From NCBI RefSeq assembly GCF_015100395.1, contig NZ_AP022847.1, positions 186,001 to 250,000 on the forward strand: 64,000 nt of DNA. Direction: 5' to 3'. This document shows positions 1-12,570 of the stretch, piece after piece. The notes under the pieces were generated by a model, which saw only the letters and a list, made by a program, of their open reading frames with translations, did not search any database and was not told the origin of the DNA. The position numbers and the translations under genes are program-made. Position 1 is the first letter of the stretch; every line of letters starts with the position of its first letter. This stretch comes from Nitrosophilus alvini (GTDB taxonomy: Bacteria; Campylobacterota; Campylobacteria; Campylobacterales; Nitratiruptoraceae).

Positions 1-1
1 A

Positions 2-4408
<4,407 letters not shown>

Positions 4409-4415
4409 TATAGTT

Positions 4416-4433
4416 CCGGGGCTTTTGCCCCGG
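4416..4433 (+). terminator. GC-rich hairpin after rpoC
   Basis: Perfect 7-bp stem (CCGGGGC / GCCCCGG) with a TTTT loop, 8 bases after the rpoC stop. No T-run follows, so it may be an attenuator, an mRNA 3'-end stabiliser or a weak terminator rather than a classical intrinsic terminator. Confidence 0.45.
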
Positions 4434-4487
4434 CCACCTATAGCTTAAAAAAATATTAATTTAAGACAAATTAAAGTTTTATTTGAC

Positions 4488-4493
4488 TATAAT
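4488..4493 (+). promoter_or_regulatory. -10 element of the rpsL promoter
   Basis: Exact TATAAT 42 bases upstream of the rpsL GTG start, in an AT-rich stretch following the rpoC hairpin. There is no convincing -35 box, which is usual for sigma-70 promoters in Campylobacterota. It suggests that rpsL-rpsG-fusA can be transcribed independently of rpoBC. Confidence 0.55.
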
Positions 4494-4535
4494 TTGCCAT
4501 TAATTTTAAGAATAGCTTTAAAGAAAGGAAACGAA

Positions 4536-4907
4536 GTGCCAACTATCAACCAATTGGTTAGACGAGAAAGAAAAAAGGTTATAAAAAAGTCCAAATCTCC
4601 AGCACTTGTAAAGTGTCCTCAAAGAAGAGGTGTTTGTACTAGAGTTTATACCACTACGCCTAAAAAGCCAAACTCGGCTTTGAGAAAAGTTGCAAAAGTA
4701 AGACTTACAAGCGGATATGAAGTGATCAGCTATATTCCGGGTGAAGGTCATAACCTGCAAGAGCACTCCATAGTTCTTGTAAGAGGCGGAAGGGTAAAAG
4801 ACTTGCCGGGTGTTAAGTACCATATAGTAAGGGGTGCGCTCGATACAGCAGGCGTTGCAAACAGAAAAAGATCAAGATCTAAATACGGAACCAAAAAACC
4901 GAAATAA
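4536..4907 (+). CDS. rpsL: 30S ribosomal protein S12
   Basis: Universal small-subunit decoding-centre protein, 123 residues. The GTG start at 4536 is chosen because it gives the canonical N-terminus (M-PTINQLVR) and has AAAGGAAA upstream; the open frame extends further upstream but without family residues. The KPNSALRKV loop containing the streptomycin-target lysine and the later LPGVKYH segment are wild-type, predicting a streptomycin-sensitive S12. It is followed by a 120-base spacer containing a heptad repeat and then rpsG. Confidence 0.97.
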   Translation: MPTINQLVRRERKKVIKKSKSPALVKCPQRRGVCTRVYTTTPKKPNSALRKVAKVRLTSGYEVISYIPGEGHNLQEHSIVLVRGGRVKDLPGVKYHIVRGALDTAGVANRKRSRSKYGTKKPK

Positions 4908-4919
4908 TCAACAAACAGT

Positions 4920-4947
4920 TTAGTCATTAGTCGTTAGTCATTAGTTT
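4920..4947 (+). repeat. TTAGTNN heptad tandem repeat, four units
   Basis: Four consecutive 7-base units: TTAGTCA, TTAGTCG, TTAGTCA, TTAGTTT. It lies between rpsL and rpsG, 13 bases after the rpsL stop. The same heptad family occurs inside the nucleotide-sugar dehydrogenase gene at 35070-35104. No function is evident. Confidence 0.8.
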
Positions 4948-5015
4948 TTCTAAAGATTAAGACTCACTGACTAGCCACAGGCGGGGCTTACCGCTTGAGT
5001 AAATTTAAAAATTGA

Positions 5016-5495
<480 letters not shown>

Positions 5496-5611
5496 TACCG
5501 AAACAGAAACAGACAGAAGCAGAAGCGGGTTCTGCTGCAACTTCACAGAAGCAGGCTTTGCCCTGCCTTCTAAAAACTTCATTGAAACTTCAAATCATTA
5601 AAGGATAAAAA

Positions 5612-7690
5612 ATGGCAAGAAAGACTCCTATAGACAAAGTAAGAAATATAGGAATTGCAGCTCATATCGATGCTGGTAAAACTACAACTACAGAGAGAAT
5701 TCTATATTACACCGGAATTTCGCATAAAATAGGCGAGGTTCATGAAGGTGCGGCAACTATGGACTGGATGGAGCAGGAGAAAGAGAGAGGTATTACTATT
5801 ACTTCTGCTGCTACCACATGTTTTTGGAACAACCATCAGATAAATATCATCGATACACCGGGGCACGTTGACTTTACGATAGAAGTTGAAAGATCGATGA
5901 GAGTACTTGACGGTGCAGTTGCGGTTTTCTGTGCCGTTGGCGGTGTACAGCCTCAGTCAGAGACTGTATGGAGACAGGCAAATAAATATGGAGTTCCAAG
6001 AATCGTTTTTGTCAACAAGATGGACAGAATCGGTGCTGACTTTTTCAATGTTGAAAATCAGATAAGAGAGAGACTAAAAGCCAATCCAGTTCCTTTGCAG
6101 ATACCGATCGGTGCAGAAGAAAATTTCAGAGGCGTTGTTGACCTTGTAGAGATGAAGGGAATCGTCTGGGATGATGAGACTATGGGAGCGAAATATACCG
6201 TTATAGATATCCCGGAAGAGTTGAGAGAAAAAGCTGAAGAGTACAGAGAAAAGCTGATAGAAGCGGTTGCCGAAAGCGACGAAGAGCTTATGGAGAAATA
6301 TCTTGGCGGAGAAGAGCTAACAAACGAAGAGATAAAAAGAGGTATAAAAGCCGGAACTCTTTCTATGGATATGACTCCTATGCTTTGTGGAAGCGCCTTC
6401 AAAAACAAAGGTGTGCAGACACTTCTTGACGCTGTTGTGGATTACCTTCCTGCTCCGACAGAAGTAAAAGCGATCAAAGGGATCGATCCAAATACCGAAG
6501 AAGAGGTTACTGTAGAGTCAACAGACGAAGGTCCTTTTGCCGCACTTGCATTTAAAATCATGACTGACCCGTTTGTTGGACAGTTGACATTTATCAGGGT
6601 TTACAGAGGGCAGATAGCAAGCGGAAGCTATGTTCTTAACTCTACAAAAGGCAAAAAAGAGAGAGTGGGAAGACTTCTTAAGATGCATGCAAACAAAAGA
6701 GAAGAGATAAAAGAGCTGCCTTCAGGTGAAATCGGTGCGGTTGTTGGACTCAAAAATACATTGACAGGTGATACGCTCTGCGACGAAAAAGCGCCTGTTA
6801 TTCTTGAAAGAATGGAGTTCCCAGAGCCTGTTATCTCTGTTGCCGTTGAGCCTAAAACTAAAGCGGACCAGGAGAAAATGTCTGTTGCACTCTCTAAGCT
6901 TGCCGAGGAGGATCCGAGTTTCAGAGTTCATACAGATGAAGAGACCGGCCAGACAATAATTTCCGGTATGGGTGAGCTTCACCTTGAGATTATCGTCGAC
7001 AGGATGAAAAGAGAGTTCAAAGTGGAAGCTGAAGTGGGACAGCCGCAGGTTGCGTACAGAGAGACTATCAAAGTACCTGTCGATCAAGAATACAAATATG
7101 CAAAACAGTCAGGTGGCCGCGGTCAGTACGGACACGTATTTATCAAGCTTGAGCCTCAGGAACCAGGAAAAGGCTATGAGTTTGTAAATCAAATTACAGG
7201 TGGTGTTATTCCGAAAGAGTATATCCCTGCCGTTGATAAAGGTATCCAGGAAGCGATGCAAAACGGTGTTGTTGCGGGATATCCGGTTGTTGACGTAAAA
7301 GCTACTCTGTATGACGGAAGCTACCACGATGTGGACTCATCTGAAATGGCGTTTAAGATTGCCGGTTCTATGGCTTTCAAAGAGGCAGCGAAAAAAGCGA
7401 ACCCTGTTCTTCTTGAGCCTATCATGAAAGTTGAAGTGGAAGTTCCGGAAGAGTATATGGGGGATGTTATAGGCGATATCAACAGAAGAAGAGGGCAGGT
7501 AAGCTCTATGGATGACAGAGCCGGCAATAAAATCATAACAGCAATGGTTCCGCTTGCTGAGATGTTCGGATACTCTACCGATCTTAGATCCTTTACACAG
7601 GGACGTGGAACATACTCCATGGAATTTGATCATTATGAAGAGGTTCCAAGAAACGTTGCAGAAGAGATAGTCAAAAAGAGAAACGGCTGA
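5612..7690 (+). CDS. fusA: Translation elongation factor G
   Basis: Ribosomal translocase GTPase, 692 residues, full length. The G1 P-loop AHIDAGKTT, the G3 DTPGHVDF and the G4 NKMD motifs are all visible, followed by domains II to V with the EF-G-typical GGRGQYGHV in domain IV. The start ATG at 5612 has AAAGGAT upstream. The gene closes the rpsL-rpsG-fusA block and is followed by a heptad-repeat/hairpin region and a tRNA gene. tuf does not follow it. Confidence 0.98.
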   Translation: MARKTPIDKVRNIGIAAHIDAGKTTTTERILYYTGISHKIGEVHEGAATMDWMEQEKERGITITSAATTCFWNNHQINIIDTPGHVDFTIEVERSMRVLDGAVAVFCAVGGVQPQSETVWRQANKYGVPRIVFVNKMDRIGADFFNVENQIRERLKANPVPLQIPIGAEENFRGVVDLVEMKGIVWDDETMGAKYTVIDIPEELREKAEEYREKLIEAVAESDEELMEKYLGGEELTNEEIKRGIKAGTLSMDMTPMLCGSAFKNKGVQTLLDAVVDYLPAPTEVKAIKGIDPNTEEEVTVESTDEGPFAALAFKIMTDPFVGQLTFIRVYRGQIASGSYVLNSTKGKKERVGRLLKMHANKREEIKELPSGEIGAVVGLKNTLTGDTLCDEKAPVILERMEFPEPVISVAVEPKTKADQEKMSVALSKLAEEDPSFRVHTDEETGQTIISGMGELHLEIIVDRMKREFKVEAEVGQPQVAYRETIKVPVDQEYKYAKQSGGRGQYGHVFIKLEPQEPGKGYEFVNQITGGVIPKEYIPAVDKGIQEAMQNGVVAGYPVVDVKATLYDGSYHDVDSSEMAFKIAGSMAFKEAAKKANPVLLEPIMKVEVEVPEEYMGDVIGDINRRRGQVSSMDDRAGNKIITAMVPLAEMFGYSTDLRSFTQGRGTYSMEFDHYEEVPRNVAEEIVKKRNG

Positions 7691-7704
7691 TTATATTTGT
7701 ATAA

Positions 7705-7784
7705 AAGGCTGAAGGGCGAAGGAGAAAACTCCTTCATCCCCGAAGCCATTTTCGTAAAACTGCTTCAACCTTCAACCTTCAACC
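7705..7784. repeat. AAGGNNG heptad repeat region with inverted arm
   Basis: Just after fusA the + strand reads AAGGCTG AAGGGCG AAGGA, then a pyrimidine-rich opposite-orientation segment (CTCCTTCATCCCCGAAGCC) that can partly fold back on it, and then three direct copies of CTTCAAC (7763-7783), the complement of the same heptad. It could act as a weak terminator for fusA, but the arms are imperfect and no T-run follows. Related arrays occur at 35166-35200 and 45425-45497. Confidence 0.75.
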
Positions 7785-7811
7785 TGAATTCTTTAACTTT
7801 AACTTTAAAAT

Positions 7812-7888
7812 GTCCCGGTAGCTCAGCAGGATAGAGCACCGGATTCCTAATCCGGAGGCCACAGGTTCGAATCCTGTCCGGGACACCA
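7812..7888 (+). tRNA. tRNA-Arg (anticodon CCT)
   Basis: A 77-base cloverleaf. The acceptor stem GTCCCGG pairs with CCGGGAC, the discriminator is A and CCA is encoded. The anticodon stem CCGGA/TCCGG closes the loop TTCCTAA with anticodon CCT at 7846-7848, reading AGG. The T-arm is ACAGG-TTCGAAT-CCTGT. It stands alone downstream of fusA; TTTAAC-type short repeats precede it and no clear -10 box was identified. Confidence 0.97.
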
Positions 7889-7953
7889 CCTCCATTCCAC
7901 AATTTTTCCTCAATCAATATGTATGATTATTAAAAGTATGCAGGAGGTGAAAA

Positions 7954-8469
7954 ATGAAAAAACTAATTTTTGCAGTTTTGGCCATAGTCGCTACAAATAT
8001 GTTTGCGCAAAGTTTCAGTTATATAGAATATGTAGAGGTAACCAGAAGTGAACCGGTATACAGGACAGTTGTAAAAAGGATACCCTATCAGGAGTGCTGG
8101 GATGAAGAAGTTCCCGTTGCCTATGAAAATAGATACAGCGATAACTCTGATACCGTCGGAGCCCTTATCGGAGGTGTTGCCGGAGGAATCATCGGAAACC
8201 AGGTAGGAAGAGGAAGCGGAAAGACTGCTGCTACAGTAGGAGGAGCTATTATCGGTACTCTTGTAGGGAAAAATCTCGCTTCAAGAAACAATTCGTATGT
8301 GACAACGGGATATAAAACCGTAAGAAGATGCAGAACGAGATATGAAGAGAGAGAAGAGAGAGTTCAAAAAGGTTATAGAAATTATGCCTTTTATAACGGT
8401 CGTGAGATTGTAAAATTTAGTAGACGCCCACTTAGGAATATAAAAGTTAAGGTTACCGTTACCTATTAG
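7954..8469 (+). CDS. Glycine-zipper 2TM envelope protein
   Basis: 171 residues. A signal peptide (residues 1-18, ending around MFAQS) is followed by a Tyr/Arg-rich stretch. A glycine-zipper segment (about residues 63-95: GALIGGVAGGIIGNQVG and a second GGAIIGTLVG) is typical of the Rickettsia 17-kDa antigen / glycine-zipper 2TM family. The C-terminal half is basic. There is no lipobox cysteine, so it is probably a periplasmic or outer-membrane-inserted protein rather than a lipoprotein. The RBS AGGAGGTG is strong. The cellular role of this family is unknown (envelope integrity is often suggested). Confidence 0.75.
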   Translation: MKKLIFAVLAIVATNMFAQSFSYIEYVEVTRSEPVYRTVVKRIPYQECWDEEVPVAYENRYSDNSDTVGALIGGVAGGIIGNQVGRGSGKTAATVGGAIIGTLVGKNLASRNNSYVTTGYKTVRRCRTRYEEREERVQKGYRNYAFYNGREIVKFSRRPLRNIKVKVTVTY

Positions 8470-8478
8470 ATTAAAAAA

Positions 8479-8490
8479 TATACCGGTATA
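8479..8490. other. Perfect 12-bp palindrome
   Basis: TATACCGGTATA lies 10 bases after the stop of the glycine-zipper gene and about 40 bases upstream of the next -10 box. It is flanked by A/T runs. It could be a protein-binding site or simply a symmetric AT-rich sequence; nothing else supports a role. Confidence 0.35.
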
Positions 8491-8529
8491 AAAATTTAAA
8501 ATAATTCAATAATATAATTTTTTATTTGA

Positions 8530-8535
8530 TATAAT
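8530..8535 (+). promoter_or_regulatory. -10 element upstream of the ThiF-like gene
   Basis: Exact TATAAT 64 bases before the ATG at 8600, preceded by a T-rich tract as is typical in Campylobacterota. No obvious -35 box is present. Confidence 0.5.
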
Positions 8536-8599
8536 ATCAGATTGGATAATTTAAATATAACGGAATCAAAATCATAAATCCGTTTACAAAGAGGATATC

Positions 8600-9466
8600 A
8601 TGCCGGGATATGATTACTATTTGGCCACATCTAGAAACATTGGCTGGTTTGCCGAGAGAGAACAGGAGAAGCTTAAAAATAAAAAGGTTGCTATAGGCGG
8701 ACTTGGAGGTGTAGGGGGAGGCCATCTTCTTACGCTGGTGAGACTGGGAATATTGAATTTTCATATTGCTGATCCTGATATTTTTGATTATTCCAATCTA
8801 AACAGACAGGTGGGGTCTGATCTTAGAACACTTGGGAACAATAAAGTCGATGTTTTGGAAAAGATGGCAAAAGATATCAATCCCGAACTGAATATAAAGA
8901 AATTTCCCGAAGGGGTAACAGAAGAGAATATAGACGATTTTTTAGATGGAGTCGATATATATATAGACGGTCTTGACTTTTTTGTTATAGAACTGAGAAG
9001 AAAAGTTTTTGATGCGTGCAGAAAAAAGGGTATTCCGGCAGTCAGTGCCGCTGCTATGGGAATGGGTTCGGCGTGTATAGTCTTTATGCCGGATGGAATC
9101 ACATTTGATCAATATTTCAGACTCGAAGGGTGTTCAAGAGAGGAGCAGCTTTTGAGATTTCTTATAGGGCTCTCTCCCAAGATGGCCCAGACAAAATATC
9201 TTGCAGATCCCGATGGTGTAGATTTGAAAAACAACAGAGTGCCATCAACTGCAATTGCCTGCAGACTTTGTAACGGTATTGTAGGAGCGCAGACTGTAAA
9301 AATTCTTTTAAACAGAGGAGATATTGTTACAGCTCCAAAAAGTATACAATTTGATGCATATCTTAATAAGATGTACAATGTATGGGTTCCTTTCGGAAAC
9401 GCCAATCCTTTACAAAAAATCAAACTTGCAGCCGCCAGAAAAATACTTCAAAAAGAGAAAATGTAA
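8600..9466 (+). CDS. ThiF/MoeB/HesA-family E1-like adenylyltransferase, orphan
   Basis: 288 residues. The Rossmann nucleotide-binding motif GGLGGVGGGH (about residues 33-42) and the following DPD...NLNRQ segment define the ThiF/MoeB E1-like superfamily, which adenylates C-termini of ubiquitin-like sulfur carriers or other substrates. Unlike MoeB/ThiF, only one CxxC is visible (ACRLCNG, near residue 216), so the usual four-cysteine zinc site is incomplete. No ThiS/MoaD partner or rhodanese domain is nearby; the flanking genes are a glycine-zipper protein and an HTH protein. The fold assignment is secure but the substrate is unknown. An ATG start with GAGGATATC upstream is used. Confidence 0.8.
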   Translation: MPGYDYYLATSRNIGWFAEREQEKLKNKKVAIGGLGGVGGGHLLTLVRLGILNFHIADPDIFDYSNLNRQVGSDLRTLGNNKVDVLEKMAKDINPELNIKKFPEGVTEENIDDFLDGVDIYIDGLDFFVIELRRKVFDACRKKGIPAVSAAAMGMGSACIVFMPDGITFDQYFRLEGCSREEQLLRFLIGLSPKMAQTKYLADPDGVDLKNNRVPSTAIACRLCNGIVGAQTVKILLNRGDIVTAPKSIQFDAYLNKMYNVWVPFGNANPLQKIKLAAARKILQKEKM

Positions 9467-9547
9467 GCTCTTTGCTGCTTTGATTTTAGTATTTTTTGGT
9501 AAAATTGTTATACAGTTCCCCCAAAAACTCTATTTCAAGGCAATTTT

Positions 9548-10021
9548 ATGAAAAAATTGACAATCAAAGAGGCCTCTGAGGTTTTAGGAATTTCAGAACA
9601 GGCTATAAGAAAGAGAATCAGCAGAGGAACACTGAATTCTGTCAAAGAGAACGGACATATATTTGTAGTAATGGATGAAAAGAGTGAAAATAACAGCTAT
9701 AAAGAGGAGTATGAGCTTTTTTTCTCCTTTTTTATGGATGAACTGGAGAAAAAGGATAAAGAGATAGAAGCGCTCAAGTCTCTTCTTAAAGAGAAAGAGA
9801 AAAAGATAGAAGAGCTTAACGGTGAAGTAAAAAGCGCACTCAAAGACAACGTGAAACTTGCCCAAGGTGTGCATCTTGAAGCGAGGAAACTTATAGAGAC
9901 ATTTGTACCTCTTTTCCCGGAAATCGGACGAACGACCGGTCTAAAAGAGAAAGAAGAGGATGATACAGTATATAAAGAGCGCCCCGGCAAAGAGAAGAAA
10001 AAAAAGAAAAAGAAGAAATAA
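9548..10021 (+). CDS. HTH (MerR/excisionase-like) coiled-coil protein
   Basis: 157 residues. Residues 1-40 form a helix-turn-helix like the excisionase/MerR type (KKLTIKEASEVLGISEQAIRKR, shown in part). Residues about 55-105 are a strongly charged coiled coil. The C-terminus is a lysine-rich tail ending in nine consecutive lysines (poly-AAA/AAG codons). The overall plan resembles the small DUF3972-like proteins of Campylobacterota, which is a tentative family assignment. It is probably DNA-binding and dimeric through the coiled coil; the target is unknown. The upstream sequence GTAAAATTG may be a -10. Confidence 0.65.
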   Translation: MKKLTIKEASEVLGISEQAIRKRISRGTLNSVKENGHIFVVMDEKSENNSYKEEYELFFSFFMDELEKKDKEIEALKSLLKEKEKKIEELNGEVKSALKDNVKLAQGVHLEARKLIETFVPLFPEIGRTTGLKEKEEDDTVYKERPGKEKKKKKKKK

Positions 10022-10043
10022 GCAGGTTTTTTAAAAACAGACT

Positions 10044-10093
10044 TTGAAAAATCTATAAAAGATGATATAATGTTCCTGACTTTTAAAAAAGTC
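10044..10093 (+). promoter_or_regulatory. Promoter and structured leader start of the RRM gene
   Basis: TTGAAA (10044-10049), a 16-base spacer and TATAAT (10066-10071) form one of the best sigma-70 promoters in the window. Immediately downstream, GACTTTT-AA-AAAAGTC (10078-10093) is a perfect inverted repeat at the very start of a leader of about 100 bases before the RRM ATG at 10177. Long leaders are typical of cold-shock-regulated RNA-binding proteins; thermal regulation here is inference. Confidence 0.6.
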
Positions 10094-10176
10094 GTAAATC
10101 TTCTCCTTGAACTTCAGAAATCTTCGGGTTTTTAAGTATCAACGGAGCAGCGCATTTTATTTCAAAGGGACAATGT

Positions 10177-10446
10177 ATGAAGCAAATTTATGTAGGCAAT
10201 CTGCCTTATAGATCAAGCGAAGAGGAAGTTAAAGAGCTTTTTGCTCAGTATGGTGACGTAAGTTCAGTAAAGATAATAACCGATAGAGAAACAGGAAGAC
10301 CAAGAGGTTTTGCATTTGTAGAGATGGAAGATGACGGCGCACTTTCTGCTATTGACGCACTTGACGGAAAAGAGTTTGAAGGAAGAACACTCAGAGTCAA
10401 TGAAGCAAGGCCAAGAGAACAGAGACCAAGAAGAGAATTTAATTAA
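10177..10446 (+). CDS. RRM-domain RNA-binding protein
   Basis: 89 residues consisting of a single RNA-recognition motif. RNP2 is IYVGNL (residues 3-8) and RNP1 is RGFAFVEM (about residues 45-52), with the aromatic residues for stacking on RNA. A short Arg-rich tail (RPREQRPRREFN) follows. It resembles the small glycine-poor Rbp proteins of cyanobacteria and Campylobacterota, believed to act as RNA chaperones. It is transcribed alone from its own promoter and ends in a strong hairpin terminator. Confidence 0.93.
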   Translation: MKQIYVGNLPYRSSEEEVKELFAQYGDVSSVKIITDRETGRPRGFAFVEMEDDGALSAIDALDGKEFEGRTLRVNEARPREQRPRREFN

Positions 10447-10457
10447 CCTTAAATAAA

Positions 10458-10487
10458 TACGCAGTGCAAAGCACTGCGTACTTCTTT
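10458..10487 (+). terminator. Intrinsic terminator after the RRM gene
   Basis: Perfect 10-bp stem TACGCAGTGC / GCACTGCGTA with an AAA loop, followed by CTTCTTT. It sits between convergent genes and probably serves both strands, since the opposing polymerase gene stops at 10486. Confidence 0.85.
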
Positions 10488-11751
10488 ATATCATTTCACC
10501 TCCCCATCTTATCGCATCTACTCCATATTTTGATCTGATTTTCCCGCATTTTTTTAAAAGAGATTTCGATTTTTTATCATTTTTTATCTCAAATATATTA
10601 AAAATTTCGTTTTTACAATAAAATTTTGTACACCGTATTCCTATTCTTATCACTTTTGCATAAGGGTATCTGTCCGCTTTTTTGAAAAGCTCCAGCATGA
10701 TATCTTTCAAAAGTTTTTCACCGAAAATTCTGTTTAGATGTATATGGGCTTTGCCTTTTCCTCCAAACTCATATCTTAGTGAAATGTAAAATATAAGAGG
10801 ATTTAGTTCAAGTTTTGAGACCGTATATGCAAGATGTCTTGAAAGTATTATAACTCTTCTTTTTAACTCTTCTCTATCATCTGTGGGATCAATTGTTCTT
10901 GATATTCCTATCGATTTTCTTGGGCTCTCTTTACAGACCGGTTCATTGTCGATGCCTAATATTCTTTTGTAAAGGAGGATTCCGGGTTTTTTCCATATGT
11001 AAAAAAGTGATTTGAGATCTTTTATTTCTCCCAGGTTTTTAATTCCGTAGTTTTTGAGTCTTTTTGTATATCCCCTGCCTATGCCAGGGAATTTTTCTAT
11101 GGGAATATTTTTCAAAAAAGCCTCCAGTTCGTTTTCTCTTACCACTTTTACGCCAAAAGGCTTTGCGAAAGTTGTGGCTATTTTTGCGGTCCATTTGCTT
11201 TTTGCCGCTCCTATGGATATGGGAAGTCCGAAATTTTTCAAAATTTTTTGCTGAAGATTTTTTAAAAAGGGTTCTATCTTATCATCATCTACCCATCCAC
11301 TGAGATCTCCGAAAAACTCATCTATACTGAATTGTTCAACAGCCGGAATCTCTTTTTCCAAAAAGATTTTCAGTTTGTGTGAAAGTGTATGATAAAAAAG
11401 GTGGTTTGGAGGAAGGACAATGAGGCTTGGACATATCTGCAGAGCCTCTCTTATACTCATTCCTGTTTTAACTCCGTATTGTCTGGCTTCGTAGCTTGAT
11501 GTTATGACAATGCCCCGTATCTTCTCTCCCTCTACAAAATAGCTTTCAAAGTCTGTTTTTGAGTCGTAAAATATGGAAGGAACAAATGCTCCTTTGTTGT
11601 CAAGCTTTGAGTCGACGTTTGTTTTTTTCTCTCTCCTGAATATGAAAGGATCCCCTCTGCCTCCTACGGCAACCGGTTTGCCAAGAAGTTTTCTGTTTTT
11701 TGTTCTCTCCGCCGATACGAAAAAGGAGTCCAGATCGAGATGAATTTTCAT
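10486..11751 (-). CDS. Y-family DNA polymerase (DinB/UmuC-like)
   Basis: 421 residues, a translesion polymerase of the DinB/UmuC family. Catalytic carboxylates are visible: D6 and D8 in MKIHLDLDSFF and D144-E145 in FSIDEFFGD, with the conserved SSYEARQYGVKTGM segment. The GIGRGYTKRL helix-hairpin-helix and the little-finger domain follow. About 45 extra residues (33-78) lie between the first beta-strand (PVAVGG) and the SSYEAR motif. GGAGGAG is the RBS for the ATG at 11751. It is transcribed divergently from an S24-type repressor, with a palindromic site between them, which suggests damage-inducible control. Whether it is Pol IV or UmuC-like is not settled, so no symbol is given. Confidence 0.9.
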   Translation of the reverse strand: MKIHLDLDSFFVSAERTKNRKLLGKPVAVGGRGDPFIFRREKKTNVDSKLDNKGAFVPSIFYDSKTDFESYFVEGEKIRGIVITSSYEARQYGVKTGMSIREALQICPSLIVLPPNHLFYHTLSHKLKIFLEKEIPAVEQFSIDEFFGDLSGWVDDDKIEPFLKNLQQKILKNFGLPISIGAAKSKWTAKIATTFAKPFGVKVVRENELEAFLKNIPIEKFPGIGRGYTKRLKNYGIKNLGEIKDLKSLFYIWKKPGILLYKRILGIDNEPVCKESPRKSIGISRTIDPTDDREELKRRVIILSRHLAYTVSKLELNPLIFYISLRYEFGGKGKAHIHLNRIFGEKLLKDIMLELFKKADRYPYAKVIRIGIRCTKFYCKNEIFNIFEIKNDKKSKSLLKKCGKIRSKYGVDAIRWGGEMI

Positions 11752-11764
11752 TTCAGCTCCTCCG

Positions 11765-11777
11765 TGTTAAACTAACA
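11765..11777. promoter_or_regulatory. Candidate operator for the S24 repressor / polymerase pair
   Basis: Inverted repeat TGTTA-AAC-TAACA located 14 bases upstream of the polymerase ATG and 61 bases upstream of the divergent repressor ATG. A further GTTAAGG half-like sequence lies at the repressor RBS. The position fits an operator blocking both promoters; binding by the neighbouring repressor is inference. Confidence 0.45.
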
Positions 11778-11837
11778 ATATTTTAATAAAAATAGTAAAA
11801 ACAGCTACAAATATAAACATTTTGTTAAGGAGCAATT

Positions 11838-12500
11838 ATGCTTTCGTTTGATGAAGTGACGGAGAGAGTAAAGGATATACTCTCCAAAGAGCTGGGAGAG
11901 AGAAAAATATACGATAAAGATGTGGCGAAGGTTCTGGGTGTTACACCAGAATATTTTTCAATGATGAAAAAGAGAAAAAGACTTCCCATAGAAGAGCTTG
12001 CAAACTTCTGTGCAGCCAGAAACATAAGCATAAACTGGCTTCTATATGATCAAAATCCCGCATCTTTATGCGAGCCTACAGAAAAGTTTGCATATGTAAA
12101 ATATTTCAAGGAGATAAATGCCAGTGCGGGAGGCGGAGCGCTCAATTATGAAGAGAGTGCGCAAAAGCTCTATCTTGATCCTGAACTGATACGATTTTTC
12201 GGAGGAGAGAAAAGGCTTAAAGATATAGAAGCGCTCAATGTTATAGGAGACTCTATGGAACCTCTTTTAAAAGATGGGTCTATTGTTTTTATAGACAGAA
12301 GTCAAAAAGATATAAGAAAAGGAGGAGTGTTTGTTATTTCGACCAATGCCGGTGTTTTTATAAAAAGAGTGGCTTTAAAAATAACAGGAGAGATAGAGCT
12401 TATATCGGAAAACAGAAGTTATCCCAAAGAGTCCGTTTTGCCTGAAGAGATAAAAATAATAGGAAAAGTTATGGGAGCACTGGAGAAAAAGCCTGGATAA
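11838..12500 (+). CDS. LexA/CI-like S24-family autocleaving repressor
   Basis: 220 residues. The N-terminal helix-turn-helix (about residues 8-60, DVAKVLGVTPEYFSMMK) is of the CI-repressor type. The S24 peptidase domain carries the Ser139 nucleophile (GDSMEPLL) and the Lys176 general base (VFIKRVA). The A97-G98 bond in NASAGGGAL fits the Ala-Gly self-cleavage site. Classical LexA is generally absent from Campylobacterota, so this may be the local substitute or a domesticated prophage repressor. It is divergent from a Y-family polymerase, the expected arrangement for an SOS-like module. The RBS AAGGAG precedes the ATG. Confidence 0.88.
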   Translation: MLSFDEVTERVKDILSKELGERKIYDKDVAKVLGVTPEYFSMMKKRKRLPIEELANFCAARNISINWLLYDQNPASLCEPTEKFAYVKYFKEINASAGGGALNYEESAQKLYLDPELIRFFGGEKRLKDIEALNVIGDSMEPLLKDGSIVFIDRSQKDIRKGGVFVISTNAGVFIKRVALKITGEIELISENRSYPKESVLPEEIKIIGKVMGALEKKPG

Positions 12501-12570
12501 ATATAATATTTTATTTAAAATTTTTTGTTATACTGTCGATAGCATGAGTGATATTTGATGGGGGTCGGTA

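Noticed and set aside
7789-7811. TTTAAC-like hexamers just before the tRNA-Arg(CCT)
   Set aside because: Only about three imperfect units in an AT-rich promoter area; not enough to call a repeat family.
9985-10020. Poly-lysine C-terminus as a possible frameshift artefact
   Set aside because: The run mixes AAA and AAG codons and the frame ends in a normal stop; nothing better exists in other frames.
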